5,280 nucleotides of DNA from positions 1 to 5,280 of the forward strand of contig JBJXGF010000043.1 of the NCBI GenBank assembly GCA_046153015.1, in the 5' to 3' direction. The DNA comes from JBJXGF01 sp046153015 (GTDB taxonomy: Bacteria; Actinomycetota; Acidimicrobiia; Acidimicrobiales; CAIXPF01). The first letter of the stretch is position 1. Every line of letters starts with the position of its first letter. A program made the position numbers and the translations under genes. Below the pieces are notes generated by a model that saw nothing but the letters and a program-made list of their open reading frames with translations, did no database searches and was not told where the DNA came from. This document shows positions 1-5,280 of this stretch, piece after piece.

Positions 1-948
1 CCCCCGAGCGGGCTCCGGCCAGTTGCACCCGTGCCCGAGCCGGCGGCCGCTGACACCGAGGCGGGTGAGGCTGCGCCGGAGGCGGCGGCGCCCACGCGGG
101 CGCCGTTGCCGATGCGCCGCCCCGCACCTGTCGCCCCGTCGGAGACGGGTGAGCTCAGCGAGATCGAGCAGACGCTGCGGCGAGTGCGCCGCTACCAGGA
201 CGCCCCCGCCCCAGCGGCGGAGGCCGACGCCGGCCGTCCCGCCGCCCGCGGCCCGGCGCCGATCGAGCACGGGGCGGCCCCCCAGCCGACGCCGGCGCCG
301 GCGGAAGGGCCCCTCGGGCGCTTCGCCCGCCGGCTCGGCGCCCGGACCGTGCAGCGCGAGACCAAGCCCGCGGTCGACGTGGCCGGCGTGGCCGGCGCCC
401 GCGAACCGGCGTGGACTCGCCGCGGACCGGTCGACGTGACTCCGCGTTCCGACACGGCGGCCGCTCGCATCATCGTGCGCACCCGCACGACGCCGGTCGG
501 CTGGACCGCCGGGGGCGGCGCCTCCACCGAGGCGGCCGGCCCGCCCAGCGACGCGGCGCCCGCGGACGCGGCGCCCACGGACGCGGCGCCTACCGACCAG
601 TCCGAGGCCGCACGAGCCGCGCTCTTCATCGCCCGCTCGGCCGAAACGGGCGACGCCGCGCCCGCCGATCGCGCCGAGCCGCCCGCTCCGCCCGAGTCGT
701 CGGCGCCGGAGGCCGCTCGCCGGCGGCGTCCGTTGATCGACTGGAGCGGACGGCTGCCGGACGGCGCCGCCGACCCGGCCGGCTCGGCCGACCTCGCAGC
801 CCCGGACGCCGCCGACACCGGCACCGGCACCGACGCCACCGACCGCGACACCAACGCCGGGCGTCGCGACGGCGCGGTGCACGGACGCGTCGGACCCCCG
901 ACCACCGCCCCCCCAGCCGGCGGGCCGGCCACGCCCGAGAGGACATGA
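1..948 (+). CDS. Ala/Pro-rich low-complexity protein, 5' partial, upstream of soxA (possible SoxD tail)
   Basis: I do not recognise this protein. The reading frame is open to the left edge, and the first possible start (GTG at 31) has no Shine-Dalgarno sequence, so the true start is probably outside the window. Third codon positions are strongly G/C, as in the following genes, which supports real coding. About 315 residues are visible, dominated by Ala, Pro, Asp, Glu and Arg, with no membrane segment, signal peptide or Cys motif. Small less biased islands are the helix-like SEIEQTLRRVRRYQDA (about 157-204), RFARRLGARTVQRETKP (about 319-369) and RPLIDWSGRL (about 727-756). A DAAP(A/T) tandem repeat lies at 550-594. 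The protein is probably mostly disordered. Its TGA stop lies within the ATGA at 945-948, so it is co-transcribed with soxA. Classical soxBDAG operons have soxD (about 100 residues, zinc-binding) in this place; a SoxD with a long C-terminal tail is a guess, since no zinc motif is visible here. Confidence 0.65.
   Translation, partial: PPSGLRPVAPVPEPAAADTEAGEAAPEAAAPTRAPLPMRRPAPVAPSETGELSEIEQTLRRVRRYQDAPAPAAEADAGRPAARGPAPIEHGAAPQPTPAPAEGPLGRFARRLGARTVQRETKPAVDVAGVAGAREPAWTRRGPVDVTPRSDTAAARIIVRTRTTPVGWTAGGGASTEAAGPPSDAAPADAAPTDAAPTDQSEAARAALFIARSAETGDAAPADRAEPPAPPESSAPEAARRRRPLIDWSGRLPDGAADPAGSADLAAPDAADTGTGTDATDRDTNAGRRDGAVHGRVGPPTTAPPAGGPATPERT
550..594 (+). repeat. Three in-frame 15-bp tandem repeats coding DAAP(A/T)
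   Basis: Three copies of GACGCGGCGCC(C/T) followed by GCG, ACG or ACC run head to tail. They are in frame with the surrounding gene and encode DAAPA-DAAPT-DAAPT. Units one and two differ at one base and unit three at two more. This is a typical slippage-prone repeat in a low-complexity protein segment. Confidence 0.85.
937..943 (+). promoter_or_regulatory. Shine-Dalgarno sequence that decides the soxA start
   Basis: The purine run GAGAGGA lies just before two in-frame ATG codons. Measured from the end of GAGAGG it leaves only 2 bases before ATG 945 but 8 bases before ATG 951, so 951 is the better-placed start. ATG 945 overlaps the upstream stop as ATGA, a common coupled arrangement, so it stays a real alternative; the difference is two residues (MS). 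Confidence 0.7.
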
Positions 949-950
949 GC

Positions 951-3326
951 ATGCGTCTGCCGCCCCGGCCCGGCGAGGTCATCGACCGCAGCCTCTCGAT
1001 GGCGTTCGCGTTTGGCGAGGTGAACCTGTCTGCGTACGTGGGCGACTCGATCGCGTCGGCGCTCGCCGCCGACGGCATGCGGGTCATCGCCCGTTCACCC
1101 CGGCTCGGCCGCCCCCGCGGCATCGTGACCGCCGACCGGTGGGATCCGAGCTGCTGGCTCGAGGTCGACGGCGAGGCGTACGTGCCAGCGGCCCATCGGC
1201 TGGTGGTCGACGGTCTTCGTGCGGCGGGGCCTGCGCCGACGCCGGCGGCGCCGGAGCCGAACCCGTTCGAGCGCCGCCCGCCGGCGCCGGGCGGGCTGTT
1301 GAGCAGCGGCCGTCGCCTGCTCGGCGCCGCCGTGCGCGATCGGCTGCTGCGGCGGCTCAGCTCGCTGTCGGGCGCGCCGAGCGAGCCGGCCTTGCCGGGG
1401 CGGCGCACCGCGCCGCGTCGTCACCTGTACCGGGCCCGCCACGCCCATCCGGACGTGCTGGTGGTGGGGGCCGGACCGGCCGGCATCGCCGCCGCCCTCG
1501 GCGCCGCGGGGAGCGGCGCGCGGGTGCTGCTCGTCGACGCCGATCACGAGGTCGGCGGCCATCTCCGGTGGCGGCCGGGCGCGGCCGGGCCGTTGGCCGA
1601 GCTCCGCTCGCAGCTCGAACGGGCCGAGGGCATCGAGGTGCTGACCGACACGTCGGTGCTTCACGCCCGGGTCGGTGCGCCCACGCTCGCCATGCGCGGC
1701 TCGCAGCAGGAGGGGGAGGGCGACGAGCTCTACGAGGTCCACGCCGGTCACGTGGTGCTCGCCGTCGGCCTCTTCGAACGTCCGTACCTGTTCGAGGGCA
1801 ACGACCTGCCGGGCGTGATGCGCACGGCCGGCGCCGCTCGGCTGCTCAACCTGTGGTCGGTGCGCCCCGGCCGCCGCGCCGTGCTGGCCTGCCCCGGCGG
1901 CGACGAGGCGCTGGTCGAGGAGCTGACCGCAGCCGGCGTCGAGGTGGTCGAGGTCGTCGATCTCAGCGCCGGGCCATCGTCGCTTCCCGGCCGGCCGCAG
2001 AGCTTGGTGCGGGCCCTCGGCGCCGAGGGAGTCGAAGAGGTCCACCTCGCCGGCGGCCGCCGCGTCGCCGCCGATCTGGTCCTGGCCGCGGCCGGCCACA
2101 CCCTCGACTCGGCCCTGCTCACCGGCGCGGGCGTGCGCCTGCAGTGGTCGCCCGGTGTGCAGCGCCCCACGCCGGCCGAGTGCCCGCCGGGCGTGTCGGT
2201 GGTCGGCGGGTTGGTTGGCGACGCCTCGCTCGACGGGATGGCCGAGCACGCACGGGCGGTGGGCGCCGCCGCCGGGGCGGGCAACGCCGCCGCCCCGGCG
2301 CTGCCGTCGAGCCCCCGGGCGGAGCGCCGCCGCCCGGCCGAGCTGCGCCGATCCGGCACCCACGGCGTGATCGAGCTGGCCGACGACGTGCTCTCGGCCG
2401 AGCTGGTCGACCCGAGCGGCGCCTCGTCGGCCGAGCTGCGCCGGCGCTTCGCCGCGCTCGGCGCCTCCCCCAGCCTGGATCGGGCGGGTCGAGTCGCGGC
2501 GGCGTCGGTCATGGCGGAGGCCCTCGGCGTCGAGGCGATGGAGGTGAACGCCCCGCGCGGTCTCACGCCCTTCGCCGTGCCTGTGCCGCTCGGCACGTTG
2601 GCGGCGGGCGCGCCCCGCCCGCTGCAGCGCACGCCGTTGACCGAGCGCCACCGGCGCGCCGGGGCCCGGCTCGGACCCTGCTCGGGCTGGCTCGACGCCA
2701 TCGACTACAGCGACGACGAGCTGGAGGTGCAGACCGCGCGCACCGCGGTCGGGCTGCGCGACACCGGCGCCGCGGCGTTGTTCGAGTGCAGCGGGCCCGA
2801 CACCGGCCGGCTGCTGGCCGCGCTCGACGGGCTGGCCCCGCTGCAGGTCGGCCGGGTCGGCGCCGGCCGTCGCTGGCTGCGGGCGCCGGCTGGTCGGGCC
2901 GACGCCGTGCGTGACGCGCTCGACGAGCTGCTCCAGCTCGACCGGGCCAGCTGGCGGGTGCACGTGACCGAGATCGGCGACGCCTGGGCCTCGGTGCTGC
3001 TGCTCGGCCCTCGGGCGGCGGCCGTGCTCGGCGCCGCCGGCTGGGTCGGCGACCCCGCCGCACTCGCCGAGGGTCAGGTGGCGAACGGCGCGTTGGGAGA
3101 GCTCGCTGTCCACGTGTGGCGCTTGAGCCAGGCGCCGCTGCCCGCGTTCGAGCTGCGCACCCCGGCCGGGTTCGGCCACGGGCTGTGGGATGCGCTGACG
3201 GAGGCGGGCGCCCTGCTCGGGCTCACACCGATCGGGGCGCAGGCCGAACGCAGGCTGTGGCCGGATCTGTGCTCGGGCCGCGCGCTGCTGGCGGCGAGCG
3301 CAGCCGGAGTGGGGAGCGCGGCGTGA
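951..3326 (+). CDS. soxA: Sarcosine oxidase alpha subunit, shortened and divergent form
   Basis: This is the large subunit of heterotetrameric sarcosine oxidase, a cytoplasmic enzyme that oxidises sarcosine to glycine and passes the one-carbon unit to tetrahydrofolate. The protein has 791 residues. Residues 8-92 resemble the N-terminal ferredoxin-like domain of SoxA, with IDRS, a GDSIASALAADG segment and RPRGI at 54-58; one Cys (68) remains and no iron-sulfur motif is seen. A Pro/Arg-rich linker (about 94-165) replaces the aromatic-rich segment of classical SoxA. A Rossmann domain follows with VVGAGPAGIAAA at 171-182, then FERPYLFEGNDLPGVM at 275-290, close to the family pattern ERP-F--NDLPGVM. 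Residues 472-552 match the SoxA A3 region, ending TPFAVPVPLGTLAAG. The C-terminal third is GcvT-like (ARTAVGLRDTG at 596-606, VTEIGDAWASVLLLGPRA at 672-689, GLTPIGAQAERRL at 757-769). Usual length is about 960-1000; the DDG-TT-type folate segment and the C-terminal GQDTDGT-type end are not recognisable. It overlaps soxG by one base. Alternative start: ATG 945. Confidence 0.87.
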   Translation: MRLPPRPGEVIDRSLSMAFAFGEVNLSAYVGDSIASALAADGMRVIARSPRLGRPRGIVTADRWDPSCWLEVDGEAYVPAAHRLVVDGLRAAGPAPTPAAPEPNPFERRPPAPGGLLSSGRRLLGAAVRDRLLRRLSSLSGAPSEPALPGRRTAPRRHLYRARHAHPDVLVVGAGPAGIAAALGAAGSGARVLLVDADHEVGGHLRWRPGAAGPLAELRSQLERAEGIEVLTDTSVLHARVGAPTLAMRGSQQEGEGDELYEVHAGHVVLAVGLFERPYLFEGNDLPGVMRTAGAARLLNLWSVRPGRRAVLACPGGDEALVEELTAAGVEVVEVVDLSAGPSSLPGRPQSLVRALGAEGVEEVHLAGGRRVAADLVLAAAGHTLDSALLTGAGVRLQWSPGVQRPTPAECPPGVSVVGGLVGDASLDGMAEHARAVGAAAGAGNAAAPALPSSPRAERRRPAELRRSGTHGVIELADDVLSAELVDPSGASSAELRRRFAALGASPSLDRAGRVAAASVMAEALGVEAMEVNAPRGLTPFAVPVPLGTLAAGAPRPLQRTPLTERHRRAGARLGPCSGWLDAIDYSDDELEVQTARTAVGLRDTGAAALFECSGPDTGRLLAALDGLAPLQVGRVGAGRRWLRAPAGRADAVRDALDELLQLDRASWRVHVTEIGDAWASVLLLGPRAAAVLGAAGWVGDPAALAEGQVANGALGELAVHVWRLSQAPLPAFELRTPAGFGHGLWDALTEAGALLGLTPIGAQAERRLWPDLCSGRALLAASAAGVGSAA
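3311..3316 (+). promoter_or_regulatory. Shine-Dalgarno sequence for soxG inside the soxA end
   Basis: GGGGAG lies 9 bases before the ATG at 3326, within the last codons of soxA. This supports 3326 as the start of the gamma gene rather than in-frame starts upstream, which would lie deep inside soxA. The TGATG junction (stop 3324-3326, start 3326-3328) suggests termination-reinitiation coupling. Confidence 0.65.
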
Positions 3327-3976
3327 TGGCGCAGACCAACGGCGCTCCCCTTCTCCTCGCTCGCGGCGCGGCCGCGCTGACCGACCGCGTGACCTCGCAC
3401 GGCGGGTGGGCGGTCAGCGCGCAGGAGACCAGCGCCGCCACCGCGCTGATCGACGGTGCGCCGCTGGCCAAGCTGGTCGTGCACGCCCCCCCGGGCGGCG
3501 CCGTGGCCGCCCTCTTGGGCCGCCGCCTCGCCGGCGCGCTCCGCACGCCGGGCGGTCTCCTCTCGGCGGCCGATTCGGCCGGCGAGTGGTCGGTGTTCGG
3601 CCCCGCCGCCGCGCCGGCGCAGGCGGAGATCGCCGCGGCGGCGTCCGGCGAGGCGTTCACGGTGGTCGACCTCACCCACGGGCGCAGCGTGTACCGCGTG
3701 GTCGGCCCTGAGGGGCCGGGCCTCGTGCAGGACCTCGCCGCCCTCGCCCCCCCGGCGATCGCCTCGGGCCGCGCCACGTTCACGCGACTGGCGGGCATAC
3801 GGGTCGGCCTGCTCCGGGTCGACCGAACCGCCGCGGGCAGCTCGCCCCTCTCGATCCTGCTGCACTGCGCCCGCCGGCACGGCCAGCACCTGTTCGACAT
3901 GCTGCGCGACGCCGGCGCTCGTCGCGAGGTGGGCGTGCTGGGATTCGCGTCGAGCGACCCCCGCGCCGCCTGGTAG
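3326..3976 (+). CDS. soxG: Sarcosine oxidase gamma subunit
   Basis: This is the gamma subunit of heterotetrameric sarcosine oxidase, a GcvT-like structural subunit that packs against alpha. At 216 residues it is near the family's usual size of about 200. The N-terminal third is Ala-rich and weakly conserved. The C-terminal part carries the family signatures: VVDLTHGRSVYRVVGPEG at 113-130, and SILLHCARRHGQHLFDMLRDAG at 176-197, which corresponds to the usual LLH-ERS-GQYLFD-L-DAG pattern, with a final VLGF at 204-207. No signal peptide or membrane segment is seen, so it should be cytoplasmic. It follows soxA with a one-base overlap, the expected soxA-soxG order, and it closes the operon because a hairpin-bearing gap follows. 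The overlap and order independently support the assignment of both genes. The chosen ATG has a well-placed GGGGAG; the same frame is open further upstream, but that stretch is within soxA. Confidence 0.87.
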   Translation: MAQTNGAPLLLARGAAALTDRVTSHGGWAVSAQETSAATALIDGAPLAKLVVHAPPGGAVAALLGRRLAGALRTPGGLLSAADSAGEWSVFGPAAAPAQAEIAAAASGEAFTVVDLTHGRSVYRVVGPEGPGLVQDLAALAPPAIASGRATFTRLAGIRVGLLRVDRTAAGSSPLSILLHCARRHGQHLFDMLRDAGARREVGVLGFASSDPRAAW

Positions 3977-4012
3977 GGGCCTGGTTGAGGCCCTGGCCGC
4001 CGGCGGGCGGCC
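3977..4012 (+). terminator. Two adjacent GC-rich hairpins after soxG, candidate terminator
   Basis: Directly after the soxG stop, GGGCCT (3977-3982) pairs perfectly with AGGCCC (3988-3993) around a 5-base loop. One base later, GGCCGCC (3995-4001) pairs perfectly with GGCGGCC (4006-4012) around a 4-base loop. Only GTCTT follows, so there is no good U-tract and intrinsic termination would be of the weak, GC-rich actinobacterial type. Position at the operon end is the main support; mRNA 3'-end protection is another possible role. Confidence 0.45.
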
Positions 4013-4040
4013 GTCTTGGGGCGGGCCGGCCGCCCTCGCC

Positions 4041-4046
4041 TACGCT
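4041..4046 (+). promoter_or_regulatory. Candidate -10 box (TACGCT) for a leaderless ATPase transcript
   Basis: TACGCT fits the actinobacterial TAnnnT -10 consensus and ends nine bases before the ATG at 4056, so transcription would start at or next to the start codon. The purine run GAGAG abuts the ATG directly and is too close to act as a ribosome binding site, which fits leaderless initiation. No convincing -35 is visible; the region around 4018-4024 is a G-run. Confidence 0.5.
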
Positions 4047-4055
4047 GGCTGAGAG

Positions 4056-4970
4056 ATGACCGTGCTCGCCGCCTCCGTTGACGACGTCCGCGCCGCGCTC
4101 TCGGCCCACGACTACCTGGCCGACGAGGGGCTGGCCACCGCCGTGTTCCTCGCCGTGCGCCTGCAGCGCCCGCTGCTGCTCGAGGGCGAGGCCGGGGTGG
4201 GCAAGACCGAGGTCGCCAAGGTGTTGAGCCGCTGGACAGGCGGCGAGCTGATCCGCCTCCAGTGCTACGAGGGCATCGACTCCGCCCAGGCCGTGTACGA
4301 GTGGGACTACTCCCGCCAGCTCCTCCACCTGCGCACCGCCGAGGCCACCGGCGAGGCGTCACGCGCCTCGGCCGACGCCCTGGAGGACGAGCTGTACAGC
4401 GAGCGCTTCCTCGTCCGGCGCCCGCTGCTGGCTGCCATCGCCTACGGCGAGGGCCCGCCGCCGGTGCTGTTGATCGACGAGGTCGACCGCGCCGACGACG
4501 AGTTCGAGGCGTTCCTGCTCGAGATCCTCTCCGACTACTCGGTCACGGTCCCCGAGCTCGGGTCGTTCCACGCCGCGGTCCCGCCGATTGTGGTGATCAC
4601 CTCGAACCGCACCCGCGACGTGCACGACGCGCTGAAGCGCCGCTGCCTGTACCACTGGGTCGAGCATCCCGACTTCGAGCGCGAGGTGGCGATCGTCCGG
4701 CTCAAGGCGCCCGACGCCCCTGAAGCGCTGGCCCGCCAGGTGGCTGCGGCCACCGAGGCGTTCCGGGCGCTCGGGCTGTACAAGCCGCCGGGCGTGGCGG
4801 AGACGCTCGACTGGGCGCAGTCCCTGGCTCTGCTCGGCGCCAAGCAGCTCGACGAGGCGAAGGTGGCCTCGACCCTCGGCGCGGTCCTCAAGTACCGGGA
4901 GGACCAGGAGCGGGTGAAGGCCCACGGGCTCGACGAGCTGGTGAAGCAGGCCGTCGACCGTGCCGGCTGA
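4056..4970 (+). CDS. MoxR-family AAA+ ATPase, CoxD type
   Basis: This is a cytoplasmic AAA+ ATPase of the MoxR family, closest in pattern to CoxD, which helps mature the active site of aerobic CO dehydrogenase; many CoxD-like proteins occur outside cox clusters and act with VWA-domain partners on other targets. The 304 residues match the usual length. Walker A is GEAGVGKT at 44-51 (Lys50, Thr51); Walker B is VLLIDEVD at 137-144 (Asp141, Glu142); sensor 1 is ITSNRTRD at 181-188 (Asn184); Arg195/Arg196 in ALKRRC are arginine-finger candidates; the lid domain with GVAETLDWAQSL at 246-257 is the sensor 2 region. All ATPase residues are present, so it should be active. The start has no usable Shine-Dalgarno but a TACGCT box lies ten bases upstream. 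The gap after soxG and the separate promoter suggest a new transcription unit. A CoxE-like VWA gene would be expected downstream but is not in the window. The stop codon falls inside the first 90-bp repeat unit. Confidence 0.88.
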   Translation: MTVLAASVDDVRAALSAHDYLADEGLATAVFLAVRLQRPLLLEGEAGVGKTEVAKVLSRWTGGELIRLQCYEGIDSAQAVYEWDYSRQLLHLRTAEATGEASRASADALEDELYSERFLVRRPLLAAIAYGEGPPPVLLIDEVDRADDEFEAFLLEILSDYSVTVPELGSFHAAVPPIVVITSNRTRDVHDALKRRCLYHWVEHPDFEREVAIVRLKAPDAPEALARQVAAATEAFRALGLYKPPGVAETLDWAQSLALLGAKQLDEAKVASTLGAVLKYREDQERVKAHGLDELVKQAVDRAG

Positions 4971-4985
4971 GCGCAGCGAAGCCGG

Positions 4986-5018
4986 GGCGGCCGTGCGAGC
5001 GTCAGCGAGCCGGCCGCC
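4986..5018. other. Hairpin A of the 90-bp unit (also at 5076-5108 and 5166-5198)
   Basis: GGCGGCCG (4986-4993) pairs perfectly with CGGCCGCC (5011-5018) across a 17-base loop. The loop contains the two variable sites at 4994 and 5002 and, in later units, two direct copies of AGCGAGC. The stem is unchanged in every full unit. The structure is symmetrical, so it could form on either strand or in either RNA. Confidence 0.7.
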
Positions 5019-5026
5019 GATGGGGT

Positions 5027-5045
5027 CTGGGGGCGCAGCCCCCAG
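5027..5045. other. Hairpin B of the 90-bp unit (also at 5117-5135 and 5207-5225)
   Basis: CTGGGGGC (5027-5034) pairs perfectly with GCCCCCAG (5038-5045) around the three-base loop GCA. It is identical in all three full units. No U-tract follows on either strand, so it is not an ordinary intrinsic terminator, although the first copy lies 56 bases after the ATPase stop and could stop or protect the transcript. It resembles the REP-like palindromes scattered in intergenic DNA of GC-rich bacteria. Confidence 0.75.
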
Positions 5046-5280
5046 CGACGGTACGGCTGAGCGCAGCGAAGCCGGGGCGGCCGAGCGAGCGCCAGCGAGC
5101 CGGCCGCCGATGGGGTCTGGGGGCGCAGCCCCCAGCGACGGTACGGCTGAGCGCAGCGAAGCCGGGGCGGCCGAGCGAGCGTCAGCGAGCCGGCCGCCGA
5201 TGGGGTCTGGGGGCGCAGCCCCCAGCGACGGGACGGCTGAGCGCAGCGAAGCCGGGGCGGCCGAGCGAGCGCCAGCGAGC

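Larger units (their letters stand above)
4964..5280. repeat. 90-bp tandem repeat array, three full units plus a partial fourth
   Basis: The units run 4964-5053, 5054-5143, 5144-5233 and 5234-5280 (cut by the window edge), each beginning CGGCTGAGCGCAGCGAAGCC. Comparison by eye finds very few differences: T at 4994 where later units have A; T/C/T/C at 5002, 5092, 5182 and 5272; and T/T/G at 5052, 5142 and 5232. The period is exactly 90 bp with no unique spacers. Each unit holds two hairpins. The 310 bases after the ATPase gene contain only this array. I see no gene, tRNA or transposase in it. Near-identity of units implies recent duplication or homogenisation. The array may continue past the right edge. 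Confidence 0.95.

Noticed and set aside
411..944. N-terminal extension of soxA to an upstream in-frame start at 411
   Set aside because: The extension would be an Arg/His-rich out-of-frame reading of the upstream gene. The family's N-terminal IDRS motif begins just after 951, and a Shine-Dalgarno sits directly before it.
1139..2914. 591-codon + strand frame overlapping soxA
   Set aside because: It is the +2 shadow of soxA; the product is an Arg/Gly/Pro-rich string without domains, and the recognisable Rossmann and GcvT-like motifs are all in the other frame.
1095..3179. 694-codon open frame on the minus strand across soxA
   Set aside because: It is antisense to a clearly recognisable soxA. 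Long antisense frames are expected at this GC content because stop codons are rare, and its translation is Arg/Gly/Ala-rich with no family signature.
4019..4035. Near-palindrome around GGCCGGCC as an operator
   Set aside because: It is short and broken by a mismatch just outside the eight-base core; such GC-only palindromes are common by chance at this composition.
5020..5280. Open + strand frame through the repeats that would encode a 30-residue repeat beginning MGSGGAAPSDG
   Set aside because: The 90-bp period keeps this frame open automatically, and a second + frame is also open. Two of the three variable columns change the amino acid, no ribosome binding site is evident, and strong palindromes explain the sequence better. 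Proteomics or a stop just past the window could revive or end the idea.
4964..5280. CRISPR array
   Set aside because: The units are contiguous 90-bp copies with no unique spacers, and no cas gene is present.
4964..5280. Insertion sequence end or integron-type attachment sites
   Set aside because: No transposase or integrase, no target duplication and no cassette genes between units; the inverted repeats are internal to each unit.

Overview
The window is very GC-rich and looks actinobacterial. The strongly G/C-biased third codon positions, the genes packed with 1- to 4-base contacts, an apparently leaderless start preceded by a TAnnnT box, and the style of the intergenic repeat would all fit a lineage such as the Acidimicrobiia. 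That placement is an impression from composition and gene content, not a demonstrated assignment. All four supported genes lie on the + strand.

Bases 1-3976 are the end of an operon for heterotetrameric sarcosine oxidase. The order is the 3' part of an Ala/Pro-rich, probably disordered protein (1-948), then a shortened alpha subunit (soxA, 951-3326), then the gamma subunit (soxG, 3326-3976). The genes touch or overlap at both junctions, so coupled translation is likely. In the classical soxBDAG order, beta (FAD/FMN subunit) and delta (zinc subunit) come before alpha, so soxB and soxD are expected to the left of the window. The first gene sits where soxD normally is and may be a delta subunit with a long tail, but its N-terminus is outside the window. 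The complex would demethylate sarcosine with O2, passing the one-carbon unit to tetrahydrofolate. The alpha subunit here is about 170 residues shorter than the usual 960-1000 and seems to have lost parts of its folate domain.

Bases 3977-4055 are a short intergenic gap with two perfect GC-rich hairpins (possible terminator) and a TACGCT box ten bases before the next start codon (possible leaderless promoter). Bases 4056-4970 encode a MoxR-family AAA+ ATPase of the CoxD type. Its usual partner, a VWA-domain CoxE-like protein, is not in the window and would be expected further right.

Bases 4964-5280 hold a nearly perfect tandem array with a 90-bp period, three full units and a fourth cut by the window edge. 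Each unit contains two perfect-stem hairpins, and every difference between units lies outside the stems. The stop codon of the ATPase gene lies inside the first unit. The array is the least expected element in the window.
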